From: Xanthostigma xanthostigma
Taxonomy: Eukaryota; Arthropoda; Insecta; Raphidioptera; Raphidiidae
Assembly (NCBI GenBank): GCA_963575645.1
Contig: OY754464.1
Location: 47,296,192 to 47,360,191 of the forward strand
DNA length: 64,000 nt
Direction: 5' to 3'
Of this stretch, positions 48,223 to 60,129 are shown piece after piece. The first letter of the stretch is position 1. Each line of letters starts with the position of its first letter. The position numbers and the translations under genes were made by a program. Under the pieces are notes generated by a model. That model was not told the DNA's origin. It ran no database searches and worked only from the letters and a program-made list of their open reading frames with translations.

Positions 48223-48981
48223 ATAATTCATCATTCCAATCTATTATATTATTCTCAACTAATTATAATTGAAAAATTATTCTCGTTGATCTGTGTATTG
48301 TATTATAGAGTTGTGGTATTTTAATGTAACAAAATTATTCATTTTATTTATTGTTATGTTTAATTTTTAAGTTTAGTTAAGATTGGTGGAATATTGAATT
48401 ATTTGTATATAATATACATTACTAGCTGACATACGCGTTCTTTGCTTGAGAGTGCCCCAAACTTCCTATCATAAAAACGAAGAGACTAGAGAGGAGAAGA
48501 ACGAACAGTTATTGTAGCACTGGCCGCCTAAGACAAAATACGGCAGTGCACAAATTGCCGGTGCGAGCGTTTTCGAATCTGCGCAAGGTATGAAATTCGG
48601 TACTCTGCGCAGTAATATGGAGCCCGACCACATTTCGAAACCTAAGCTTTGTCTGAGAACGGTAACATAACAAGCAAAACAATTATCTATTGTAAATCAA
48701 AGAGGTTAATTAGAATATTAATGGCTTGTACAAACTGCTGCTCTTTAACTTAAATTGTTTCTGTTATCGGTGTTTACATATCTATCATATTAATTTAAAA
48801 GTATTAATATTGATTTTGAATAGGCACGTTTGAAACATCGATAGTTTCGATAAATCGCGATCTATCGTGAACCCCTACTCCCAATAGTTGCATCATAATT
48901 AATATGAACACAAATAAATAATGGATTTCTTCAACATGCAAAAAAATTTGAAAAGAAGTTTGACCCTGCAGGCCATCCCTG

Positions 48982-50167
48982 TAACTTCCCGCTATTTTCG
49001 AGTTCAAAACGCTCAAAAATATATAAAATATAGCAAGAAGTTTATTTTTTAGCTCTTCGAGCTCAAAAAAAAAACACTTTGTTACGAAATTTTCGTTCAC
49101 TATATCTCATGAACAAATGAACCGATTTTGATGCGATTTGCGGCAGTCGACTCAATTTTTTATCCTAAAAAAGTCATTTATTACAGAAAAATCGATCTCA
49201 TAGGAATTTTACGAGCAATTTAAAAAAAACACTTTTTTACAAATTTTTCGTTCATGATATCTCGTAAACAAATGAGCCGATTTTGATGCGGTTTGCGTCG
49301 ATCGACGCAGTTTTTTTAACCTAAGAAAGTAAATTATTACAAAAAAATCGATTTGATAAGAATTTTACGAGTAATTATAAACAATTACTTTTTTCCTAAT
49401 TTTTCGTTCACGTTATCTCATGAACAAATGAACCAATTTTGATCTGGTTTGCGGCGATCGACGCAGTTTTTTTAACCTAAGAAAGTAAATTATTACAAAA
49501 AAATCGATTTGATAAGAATTTTACGAGTAATTATAAACAATTACTTTTTTCCTAATTTTTCGTTCACGTTATCTCATGAACAAATGAACCAATTTTGATC
49601 TGGTTTGCGGCGATCGACGCAGTTTTTTTAACCTAAGAAAGTAAATTATTACAAAAAAATCGATTTGATAAGAATTTTACGAGTAATTATAAAAAATTAC
49701 TTTTCTCCTAATTTTTCGTTCACGTTATCTCATGAACAAATGAACCAATTTTGATCTGGTTTGCGGCGATCGACGCAGTTTTTTTAGCCTAAGAAAGTAA
49801 TTTATTACAAAAAAATCGATCTGATAACAATTTTAAGAATCATTTTAAAAAAACACTTTTTTACGATTTTTTCGTTCACGGTATCTCGTGAACAAATGAA
49901 CCGATTTTGATGCGGTTTGCGGAAATCGACGCAGTTTGTTAAGGAGAAGAGCTGATTAGATTTTGGAATTATTCGGTTTAGTAGTTTAGAAAATATTTTA
50001 CAAAAACAAATTTTAAACAATTTTTGAAACTTGTTTTTTTAAGATTTCTCAAAATTTTTTGGGCCGAATCGTTTCAAATTTTCAGGAAGTCTAAGTTCAC
50101 CAAGATCACGTCAGATGCCGCAAACCGCGTTTCAGTCGGACACTCCGTTCAAAAGATATAAAAGGTT

Positions 50168-50201
<34 letters not shown>

Positions 50202-50370
50202 TACATACAGCCCTACGGACATCATCGCCAAAATAGTTTTAATAGCTTCCTAGGACCTCAAAACGTCGAGATCTGGCGAAAACTCGATTTTCGAAAATCG
50301 GGGTGAAACCAATAACTTCCCGATTTTTGAAAAAAAAAAATTTTTTTTTTTTTTTTAAAGCGGGAAGTTA
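48982..50370. mobile_element. Element L (TAACTTCCCG termini) with internal minisatellite
   Basis: The ends TAACTTCCCGCT and the complement of TAACTTCCCGCTTTAAA are inverted. A TA target is possible (GTA|ACTTCC and GGAAGT|TAA). The interior holds six tandem units of 155-156 bp (49080-49950), a CA microsatellite (50181-50200) and a conserved-looking right end (GACCTCAAAACGTCGAGATC, GAAAATCGGGGTGAAACC). The ORFs of 63-98 codons are within repeats. Confidence 0.7.
49080..49950. repeat. Six-unit tandem repeat, about 156 bp per unit
   Basis: TTCGTTCA recurs at 49092, 49247, 49403, 49559, 49715 and 49871, giving spacings of 155, 156, 156, 156 and 156. Each unit holds TATCTC(A/G)TGAACAAATGA, CGATTTTGAT and GATCGACGCAGTTTTTTTA. 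The middle units are almost identical while the outer ones diverge, as expected from unequal exchange. Confidence 0.9.
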
Positions 50371-50662
50371 AAAACAATTTTACAACAAAACACGAATTTC
50401 TATGACAGTATATTATTATGATCATTTGTATTAATCACAGAATAGCTTACAGTAAATTATTAATTATAACAAGTTGATAACCATAACCAGAATGGTAAGA
50501 TCTGACTTTTTCATGTATCTAAATATATGATTTAAATATACGTTCGCTGATTTTTTTATACTATTGACTAATAGTTTGTAAAATTACTAAGCTGAACTTA
50601 AAAAAAATACAGGCATTTCTGGTGCGTTCCTAAAAATCACATCTTTTTTTAATCGGTTAACC

Positions 50663-53600
50663 TTATTCTAGAGATTCACTGCCCAGTTCATCACCGTTGC
50701 CCGTTTTAAGCTTCATCAAACATTTATGGAGTTTTTTAATGAATATATCTATATCATCATCTGTTATCCCAATTGCGGCCGAAGCTGTCAAATAAGGTCT
50801 CGGATATGAGCTACAGTGGGAACCCCAACCTGAAAACAATATTTGTATATTTTAGACAAAAGTAATAATAATAATAATATATCTTTATTCCATCATACTG
50901 AGTACAGTGTAGAATGGGTCAACATTAACAATTTCCAAGAGAAAACAATAAAGAATAATATCAATATGGCCGACTAAAGTATTCGTTCATACTTCATAAA
51001 ATAAGTAAATTTTGAGCTCTTGCTTGAACTTTTTTATTGGTATTTTTGCGTATGGAACTGGAGAGCCGCAACTTTACACCAAAAGAGCTGCAGGTTGCCG
51101 ACCCCTGGTCTAGGGGGTAATTTGTTATAAACCTTTAAAATTTTATTTGTTACGCCGACGTTAACATAAGTTTGGTTTAGAATATATTTTTTTTTATCGC
51201 GCGTGTTATGCTCATGAGTTTTTAAGTTTCGTTCGAAAAGCGAGTTATTGGTTTTAACAAAAACAGCGCATTCTAATATGTATAGATCATAAATTGTTAA
51301 CAGCCCATGTTTCCTAAATATTGGTTTGCAGGACTGTCTTGCACTAACATTTTCAACAGCTCTGAGACACCTCTTCTGAGTTTTAAACAAGTCCACCAAC
51401 TTCGTTGATGAATCCCAAAATATTAGGCAAAAACGGAGATTTGACTCCACAAAGCCATGATAAATATTTAAAAGAATAGCTGGTGGTACAATTTTATTGA
51501 TTGCGCGAATCATATAAATGTACTTATTTATTTTTTTACCTACGTGCTCGATATGTGTATTCCATTTTAAATTTAATAAGAGATCAAGTAAGCAATAAAT
51601 AGTCAAATTTTCATTGGAATCGCTCACCTTTAAATTCGTATTCTCCAATTTTCTTTGTTTCTTTACCTGTAATGACTCGTGTACCAGAAATATTTCTCAA
51701 AAATAGCATTGATCCCAGTTGAGTAATATTTTCTTGTTTTAATCCGGTTAATGATAAGGCTGAAAATTGTGCCAATTATTAAAAAATGGCATTCAAAATT
51801 TAACCAGCAAGTGAAGTTTCTGAGTAGGTAGCTCATTTTTTTAACTAAATATTAAAATAAAATACGTTTTACTCCAGTGAAGTCTGAGATACCAAATTTT
51901 AAAAATTGAACAGAATATTAAAGTGTAAATTGCTGATTGAATAGGCAATCTTGTTTTTGAAATTAGTTTACAGTTAGAATTATAATACAGTGTGTCCCCG
52001 GATTGAGTTCACAATAGGTGAGATTGACCAAAAATTTTCGAATTAGAATTTCATATTTTGGGATTCCGCCCTGCTTGGTCTGAAACTTATTTTTAGTTTA
52101 CTTTCGATTTTTTAAAATCAAGTAGGCCTTAAAGTTGAGCAAAACCTCTTTTCGTTTCAGGTAAAGTACCTTTTCCGTTCATAGTACGCAAAAGTGTCAC
52201 TAAGAAAAGTTGTTCACAATGAAAAATTATGGCGTTATGCAAATTTTCAGAATGATCGGCCTACTTTGATAAAATCCGCTTTTGTTTTGTTTTGTTTGAA
52301 AAACAATCGCGTAGAGGAAGCCAAATAGAGTAATTGGAGTTTAATTTATTTTTTTGATAAACTGTAAAAATTTGAATGTTAATTTGAACATTTCTAATCA
52401 CCCTGTTTTCTCATCTAAGATTTATCATGTAATCGTTAATAATAAATATTTTTCTACTTCTATTATCAAAGTAGGCCGATCATTCTGAAAATTTGCATGA
52501 CGCCATAATTTTTCATTATGGACAACTTTTCTTAGTGACACTTTTGCGTACTATGAACGGAAAAGGTACTTTACCTGAAACGAAAAGAGATTTTGCTCAA
52601 CTGTAAAGGCCTACTTGATTTAAAAAAATCGAAAGTAAACTAAAAATAAGTTTCAGACCAAGCAGGGCGGAATCCCAAAATATGAAATTCCAATTCGAAA
52701 ATGTTTGGTCAATCTCACCTATTGTGAACTCAATCCAGGAACACACTGTATAATCTTTAAAAATGATTTTTTGTCACAAAAATTATACTATTCAGTGATA
52801 CACTATAGGTACCATTGACTAAGGTATTCATTATTAATTATACTAATATTTTAATCAATGACTATACTCTATTTCATGAACCGATAAAGCAATAAAACTG
52901 CGTACTCAGTATCTGAGTGGTAGCCTGAAACTCAACACAGCGGAATAACCTATCATATACTTTGGGTCTTCCTACAGAGCATGTGCTGATCACGTGACAG
53001 CTATATCTGATGGTGGGAAAGACAAAAAAAATTTAAAGTAATGACAGCGCTTTTTCTGAGTTATTTCCACCCGACTATATTGTACCAATACTTTTATGTC
53101 AGGAATTAATTCTATGTTATTAAACCTACCTAAAGAAATATGATTGTGGGGAGTATTAAGTAATCTTCCAACAGAAACTCTTGTTAATAAATGTAGCTGC
53201 TCTCGTAAATATTTAAATCTTTCTTTACGACTTCGAATTAATTCGGAATAACCATGCTGGCCAAGCGATAATAAAGTTATAAATACGTCTATTACGGGAC
53301 TTGCCGAAGCACGACCTGTAAAATGCCAAATTTCTTATCAATTTTTTAACTGTAACTGAAAAGTGAATTTCGACATAAATTAGTACCATTCCCCACTTAT
53401 GGTACTGGAATGGTAAACAATGTTGGTATATACTGGTATATATAATGATAAAGTTCTGAAGGTGTGTAATTTTATTGAGTTGTTGATATACGTTTTTACA
53501 TTTTCAACCGAAAGTAAAAAACGTTAATAATAATCGGATTCAAAATATACCTGGATATATTTTTGAAACATCTGTTACTAATTCTTTTTCAAAACCCGCC

Positions 53601-56600
53601 ACAATAGAGCCCCCTACAGGAACTAACAAGTTTTTGTCAGTACTTTGGACAAACAAATCAACTCGTCCTTTTCTGAAAATATAAAACATTTTTAAAATTT
53701 CAAAATATTTTGGTAACGAATTAAAATGAATTAAGTCATTACTGATTGATAATACCAGCACCGAAAAAAATATTGTTAAAGAAACTATACTATCGTTAAG
53801 CACAGAAATTCATGCAAAAAAACGCTACAGAATTTAGAAAGAAAAGACTATAGATAGATGCTTTCAGTTTATCTGACTCCCAGCGAATTTAAGGTCAAGT
53901 TGTGTCGACTCATGTCGATGCCAAATGAAATGAAGTGCTAAATTACCTATGTCTTATGACATAACACTGGGGATAATTTAATCACTTATCCACATTTTTT
54001 TATCGCAATATATGTTTTCATAGTTGAAATTGTTTTGTGCGCATGCCTCAACTTTCGCTATATTTTTTGGATACGTCATTTTAACAGAAGAAAGTGATTG
54101 ATTTTGGAAAAAATAAATGGTAATTAAATAAGAAATATTATTTAAAGAGTGGTACAACACCGTAGAAAAATATTTCACTACATTTGAAGATCAAGTTTTT
54201 ACAATCAACAATTTACGGCAGGTATGACTATTTCAACCAACCAGTTTTCGTTTTATTTCTATCAGTTTTTCCGATCGTGGCACTTCAACCACCCTCCTAA
54301 CTGAGCACAAGTATGTTTTTTTACTGTTTTGTGCACTAATTTAGCATAATCAATAATATGTTCATCTAAATTATCATTGAAAAACGTTACTGGGTCAGCC
54401 TTGCGGCAAAAAGTGCCCGAAACTTTTGAATACCGTGTTCATAACCATGGCGGTGAAGTGCGCGCGAAAACGATGAAAAGCCCTATTCGCAACTAACCGC
54501 GCATTTTTCCTCAACTCTTTTAAGTTAGCCAGGCTCAGCTCATCTCCTCTATAGAGTTGCTAAGAGTCAGCAACACAAATCGAATGGAAAACTCTTTTTG
54601 TGACACAAGTTGACTTGTGTTAACTCATGTTACTGAATGGAAAGCATCCATTAAAAGAGATTCAGGACAGCGAACATTACAAAAACGAAACATATATATT
54701 ATATACTTCGCTGCTTGTTGTATTCTATGCATGCTAGTTGTAGTTTGCAAACCATATGCATTATTAATTAAATGAGGCACTTTGTGCTTATTGCAGATCT
54801 CTGCTATCTCTTCAACAGAATCACACGCTCTCGGGGCAAAACAGCTCGTTGTAGTCATTACACAAACTATCTTTTCTGGAGTTAATAAAAGTATTTGACG
54901 TTCTATTTCGCTTACATCGGTAACTAATTCATCATTTAAAAAATTTGTATCAACGATTACAGGTTTTAACCCTAAAAAGCAAAACCAAAAAATAATCGGT
55001 TGTTTTTTTTTTTTACTTACAACTGTTAAATAACTATATGGGACTTTTTTACTATAATTTTACAATTACCTGCCGTTAGAATACTTTTGAAACAAGCCTT
55101 TTGATCGATACGTGACCAGATCACATATTCTGATTCTTTACGATGCTGTCTGATGGCAAGCATGCATAAAACAAGACTCATTCCAGTTGCTACTGGTACC
55201 AACAAACAATCTGCACATTTTACTCCTGAATGAACAAAACATAAAATTGTAATAATTTAACTAACATTTTTCGAAAAATACTAAAAGATAAATTCTATTG
55301 TATTGGAAGTAACAGGTTTTTAATGAAATCACTTACCCATAAAACTAATGACATCATGAAGTAAAGAATTAGTGATTTTTTGCATCAAACTAGAACCGGC
55401 AGCTTTTGGTTGCGGTTCTGTTAAATCACCAGAACGGCCTATTCCATGTCCAAAATGAAAATGTCTACGAGCCACAAGCTCTAAAAAATATAATAATAAG
55501 TTTTATATTGAAAAATAATACAACTGTGTACAAATTGAAAATGTATTGCAGCGTTCCAAAGTCTGATGTTTTTTAAAATAATTAAAAAAAATTCTCAAAT
55601 AGGTACTTAAATACGAAATAAAGATTAAAAAACAAAAGAAAAAGTCGCACTACAGTGTTCCAAAAGGATATTAATTTCTCATTAAAAATAGAGTGCAGAT
55701 TTCGTTTTTACAATAAAACGGAAAACATGAAATATTGTAACATACTAGGTACCTACTTGATGCAAATCGTGCTTCTCTTTCTCCGAGTCCGCAGTTTGTG
55801 AGAAAGTTATTGCTGTCCATTAACGATAACTGCGAGAGAAGAATTTCAATTGTAGAATCATCCCATCCATTCTGAGGCCACTTTTTCTGAAAAACAATTC
55901 CTTTTATTAAGATAATATTTATTACGTGAATAACAATATTATAAGGTAGGTAAGTAATAACATTTTATTGTACACAATTTTGACGAATCAAAAAAATGAT
56001 CTTTCAGATACGTTTATAATTGACCATATTTGTGGAAAAAACACGTTGAAACCATTAGGCACACGCAGTTCTATACGTATTTTATATTTTTTTTTTTGTT
56101 ATCAGAGTTTACAGATTTTTTCCTTTGAAAAAAATGACACCCACATATTGTCTGATCTATAAAAGATACAGATCTGTGTTTATGTCTAGTGATGGGAATA
56201 TCTCGAAATAAAATACAGAATCATTCGATTATTAAAATATCTCGAGAGGTTATTAAAAATCACTCGAATGATTTTTAGTAAGTATATACTAAGTAGTAAC
56301 ATCTTCTATCTGCCTCTGTTCTATGAAGCACTGCATTCAGGTTACTCTATTGTATTAGCTATTAAAGTCTAAAGAATCGAAACCTCTAAGTCGAGATGAA
56401 TGCAAACTTCATTCAGAATGTGTTTATACTGCGAATGAATTCAATCGAAGCTCGATGCCTCGAACTAATATTTTAGGTCGAATGAAGTTTCATTGTGTAT
56501 TTGTCTTCACTGCTCACGGCTAGCTTACGGTAACCAGTAACATCGTTCGAGAACGTCCTAAACCACTCGAAATATACCTTTCGAGATATACAATGAGTGA

Positions 56601-57279
56601 ATTCTGTCCGCGAGAGAATTTTGTCCAATCTCTCAATTGGTTTTATTGCAGTGTTTTGCGTAATGCGTTTACGACTACCAGAAATAGATGTACACACTAC
56701 ACAGTACCACACTACATTTTATAGTTTATTAATTATTTAGTAAAAATAAAAATATAGTATAAATTGAAAGATTGCTATTGAAATGGAAAGATTTGTTTTA
56801 TATAATATATATTATTATGTATTTCTTCCAGTTAATTATTTTTGCTAATGAAATAAAAGTTTGTGTGTTAATGTGTGCTGTAATATATTAGTATTAAGGT
56901 GGGTAAGTAGTAACTACCTATAGTAAACTAAATACTACGAGAATATTTGTTATACTCATTATAATGAAACATCTCGAAGGTAACATTTCGAATGAATCAT
57001 TCGATTATCAAAATCATTCGAGTAGCAACCTTTCGATTATTAAAATCATTCGATTATTCCCATCACTATTTATGTCCACGAGATTCAGTGTACCTTTTTC
57101 TATAAGGCCGAATAATTTTAAAAGTATCTGTGAATATTTTTATGTAAAAAAAATTATACATATACATGTTCTAATAACTGCTGTATAAGGCTTTCTCTTG
57201 TGCGTTTAGCATCAGCAGCTTGTTTTATATAACTTTTTGGAATTAATTGCTCTGCTATTTCCCAGCTTCTAGCATTCAT
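50663..57279 (-). CDS. SEPSECS: SEPSECS, O-phosphoseryl-tRNA(Sec) selenium transferase
   Basis: Nine minus-strand exons, 5' to 3': 57166-57279, 55757-55886, 55337-55480, 55070-55225, 54707-54971, 53551-53672, 53130-53315, 51667-51759, 50663-50829; 458 aa (human 501). All junctions are GT-AG and keep frame. Start [17 protein letters not shown] aligns with human MNRESFAAGERL. The active site looks intact: [20 protein letters not shown] (phosphate/substrate loop), [45 protein letters not shown] with the PLP-binding lysine, and GRASASP. This PLP enzyme converts phosphoseryl-tRNA(Sec) to selenocysteinyl-tRNA(Sec) using selenophosphate. The protein is shortened between RVITG and ASAAIG and lacks the acidic C-terminal tail of vertebrates. 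Introns carry an hAT element, repeat F, a mariner-like palindrome and a non-LTR fragment. It is head-to-head with ARV1. Confidence 0.96.
51034..51648 (-). pseudogene. Non-LTR retrotransposon reverse transcriptase, C-terminal fragment
   Basis: The 204-codon ORF lacks an RT catalytic core. It has the region after it typical of insect jockey/R1-type elements: [52 protein letters not shown] and [19 protein letters not shown]. It is truncated at both ends, inside SEPSECS intron 50830-51666, and points in the same direction as that gene. At its 3' side (51087-51112) CAGGTTGCCGACCCCTGG resembles an hAT MITE end, so another insertion may have cut it. Confidence 0.75.
51988..52748. mobile_element. Long palindromic mariner-like MITE
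   Basis: The ends CAGTGTGTCCCCGGATTGAG and CTCAATCCAGGAACACACTG are inverted and flanked by TA. Arms of about 290 bp match closely (GGGATTCCGCCCTGCTTGGT and AGTAGGCCGATCATTCTG with complements). The loop of about 180 bp is unique. It is non-coding and sits in SEPSECS intron 51760-53129. Confidence 0.8.
54000..54285. repeat. Dispersed repeat F, copy 2
   Basis: Same orientation and order of blocks as 10385-10660 (GTGCGCATGCCTCAACTTTC and others). It lies in SEPSECS intron 53673-54706. Confidence 0.55.
56187..57068. mobile_element. hAT-type element with perfect 8-bp TSD
   Basis: The termini are TAGTGATGGGAATA and TATTCCCATCACTA-type sequence. TTTATGTC is exactly duplicated on both sides (56179-56186 and 57069-57076). 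Subterminal repeats of CATTCGATTATTAAAAT occur at both ends. It is 882 bp with no transposase and sits in SEPSECS intron 55887-57165. The shared TAGTGATGGG-type end links it to 25457-26695. Confidence 0.88.
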
Positions 57280-57484
57280 AATCTTAATTTAGTTCAGCGG
57301 ACACTTATCACAATTAAAAAACTTCTTAATCCGGATCTGTAATTTATCAGTATAGGCACAGGTATAGGATACCAACTGTCATAAAACTTTTGTTGTCAAA
57401 ATCCAGAGAAGCAACACCAATTTTTCTGAAAATTAGAGAAATTGTCATCGTTTGCAACGAACTTCTTAAGTAATTATCAATAAA
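57280..57484. promoter_or_regulatory. Divergent promoter region between SEPSECS and ARV1
   Basis: Only 205 bp separate the two oppositely oriented ATG codons, too short for two independent conventional promoters with long 5' UTRs. Bidirectional use is inferred from spacing. I saw no clear TATA element. Confidence 0.55.
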
Positions 57485-59794
57485 ATGGATAATAATTTTA
57501 CTTGCGTGAATTGTGGTATTTCAGTGAAGGAATTATACAGAGAATACAGTCCGACAGTTTTGAAGGTTATGCAGTGTGTAAGTAAAAATTTGTATTTAGG
57601 TTTATGTGAATGGTAGCGCTGCGATGTCAAATGTGAGAGACGGACTGTATTTTTTTTCAAATATTGGCATTTTTTAGGGGAAATGCAATAAAGCAGCAGA
57701 TAAATACATTGAATTTGATCCTGTAATAATAACAATAGATTTAGTACTTCTTGATAAGCAAGCTTATCGTCACGTCCTTTACAATACGAGTTTCAAGGTA
57801 ATTAAAAGGCAAAAACACTTGTGTAGAGTGCTACAATCAAGCATTCTTATTCTATTGTATTACTTAGTTTTATTTATTTTAGACGCATTGGAAACTAGCC
57901 ATTATTCTGCTTCTAATAGAAACATATTCCGAATGGATATATACATCACCGCATTTATATTACTTACCAAAGAATTTTTCACTCCATTCATCTGTTTCAA
58001 ATAACTTTCATAAAGAATGGAGGTTTTATCTTATATGTCTTCAAGTAATTTTCAGTAAGTATTGTTTCAAAAAGACACGCAAATAAGTCACAGCTCGCGG
58101 GGACTAAATTAATATATTAATACTTACACCTCTATATTACTAGGCCGCCTGTCTTCCCTGTACACTGATCATGTACGGCCAGAATGAGATAGATAATGCC
58201 TATATTTGGAAGTAGGTGTACTTAAAGGCCATTGTGCATGTAGAATACTATCGTAGCAAGGTGGGGGATCTACTTAGTAAGGAGAGTGGGAAAATCGATC
58301 GTTAGCGGCGTGACTTGTAATTTCAGGGACAATGTTATAGGCGGTATTTGTAGTGTCAGTGGTGCGTCTCGACTAGCGACAAACCACAGAATGACCATAT
58401 TCATAGAACCATCACTCGTTAGAAAATATAGAACCGTCCAACTGGAAACTCTTTTGTGCACAGAAATGATGCTACTGTCTTCTTTGGGTGCGTTCTGATA
58501 TTCACTGTGAGTACTGACGACGTGACGTCAGGCAGTAGAGCTGCAGAGTCGTTCCGATATTACTTAAACATCCTCCATCCTACAATGTCACTGCTATAAC
58601 GGAACGCAATCCACAGTAGCTGCTGTGGATGCCTCATGTCGCGAGCGGCAGTAATCGCAGCAGGAAGTGACGACAAAAACAGTGACGTCATAGATCACGA
58701 AAACGATCTGAGAGTTTACTGTGGCATATATCGGAACGGCATTCGTAGTGCTCAGAGTACCGGCCGTGAATATCGGAACGCACCCTTTAAACAATACTAC
58801 TCTACCTACAAGTGGCCTGAAAAACAACCGCCTAAAATTGAAAATTCGTATTCGAAATTATAATCAACGCATAGTAACTCCCGTTCCAATCGTTTTCTTT
58901 TTTTTTAGATATTGAAGCATAACGTTCTGAATTTATTTGATTTTTGTACATAAAATTAATAATAAATAGGTGCTATCAATTTTCTTTTATAAATAAATTA
59001 TTATTTCAAATGTACTTCATTGCAGGTAGTATTGTCTTTGTTGGAGCCATTTATTTTTTAACGCTTCTTTGTGAACTAAGACAAATTCGAACATTGCGCT
59101 TGAAGAAATATGAAAAGAAATGTTTGAATTTTGTTTTAATATGGAAATCTGTGACATTATCTAGTTTTGGCCGTTTTTTGTATTTACCAGCGTTGATATG
59201 GGGAGACAGTCACATAGCCGAAACACATCTTATATTTGTGTTAGGTTATACAATGTTATCGCAGTTATTAGTGTATACAGGTAAACAAAATATTTTATTA
59301 ATTCTAATCACATTGTTCATAACAGCACGTCTGAACTGGATCGATAAACAACTGTACAAAATGTGCCAAGTGTATAATAATAATATACAAAAAAAAAAAA
59401 AAAAAAACACATAATATATTCCTTAACAACCGATTCTATACAGGCGTGACTATCGACAAATTCTTTTTTCCCGAAAAACATTAATTTTTGGCAGAGGAGC
59501 ACAATTTTTTTATTAATTTTTCTAGATTATTTGGTCCCTAAATAATCAAAATAAAAAAAAAGAGTTTCGCCGGTTGTAAAGGATTAAGACAAGATAAACA
59601 TTAATAAATCTTGAAAAATATTTTACTTATAACGTTAATTATACAAATTATTTTTATTTTTAGTGGTGTGCAACTGTTCGAGACTAAGATCAAGTCTTAT
59701 AATATTAACAGCTTATATTTTGAAAATGTACAGTAACAATATTTATTATACTGGGTTAAATTTCGTATACGATACATTTGTAAACATTGTGTAA
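57485..59794 (+). CDS. ARV1: ARV1, ER lipid/sterol homeostasis membrane protein
   Basis: Five exons: 57485-57577, 57678-57797, 57883-58054, 59026-59280 and 59664-59794, giving 256 aa (human 271). All junctions are GT-AG and in phase. The N-terminal ARV1 homology domain has two CxxC pairs (CVNCG and CGKC) around KELYREYSPTVLKVMQ, then ADKYIEFDPVIITIDLVLL and KQAYRHVLYNTSFK, close to human KELYRDYNHGVLKI and VDKYIEYDPVIILIN. Hydrophobic membrane segments follow (LAIILLLIETY, SIVFVGAIYFLTLL, SSFGRFLYLPALIWGDS). ARV1 is an ER membrane protein needed for sterol transport and GPI-anchor synthesis. Intron 58055-59025 holds a 300-bp MITE. ORFs seen in the intron, and the 156-codon read-through of exon 4, are not alternative genes. 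Confidence 0.95.
58486..58785. mobile_element. MITE N (GGGTGCGTTC termini)
   Basis: The ends GGGTGCGTTCTGATATTCAC and GAATATCGGAACGCACCC are inverted and TTT lies at both borders. Further inverted pairs occur inside (GTGACGTCA-type, CTGCTGTGGA). It is GC-richer than its surroundings, non-coding, and lies in ARV1 intron 58055-59025. Confidence 0.65.
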
Positions 59795-60129
59795 CTGTAA
59801 CCATTTCAATATACATTGAAGTAATGTTCGAAAGCTTACCGTAAAAATAATTATGATATAAATTACATTTCCCGAAATTATGTTTAGGACCGAAAAAGGC
59901 CTAATTTACGAGCGTCTATAATCTACAAATTACAATATATATCTATCTGAAAACAATGCTTGTTATTATGAGCGCGAAAAAATAACAGAAAAAACAATAT
60001 GTTAAAATTGATTAGCTGTTCACCGTCTGCCATGACCTCGGTTAGTAACTTTTTTACGTCTTTTCGATTCACGCATTTTAAATTCAAATGTAATTTAAAA
60101 GTTCATACCACTCAAGTCATAATAAGGAG

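Larger units (their letters stand above)
48223..50662. other. Convergent intergenic region between V-ATPase e and SEPSECS
   Basis: Both genes end towards this region. It holds 3' flank of V-ATPase e with AT-rich sequence and possible polyadenylation signals, then a short CTAGCTGACATACGCGTTC segment at 48423, element L (48982-50370), and AT-rich DNA up to the SEPSECS stop. No gene was found. Confidence 0.55.

Noticed and set aside
48982-50370. Functional gene in the 156-bp array (ORFs of 63-98 codons)
   Set aside because: The ORFs start and stop at repeat-unit variations and have no homology.
58944-59414. 156-codon ORF as a separate gene
   Set aside because: It is ARV1 exon 4 with read-through into both flanking introns; splice sites at 59026 and 59280 explain the conserved part.
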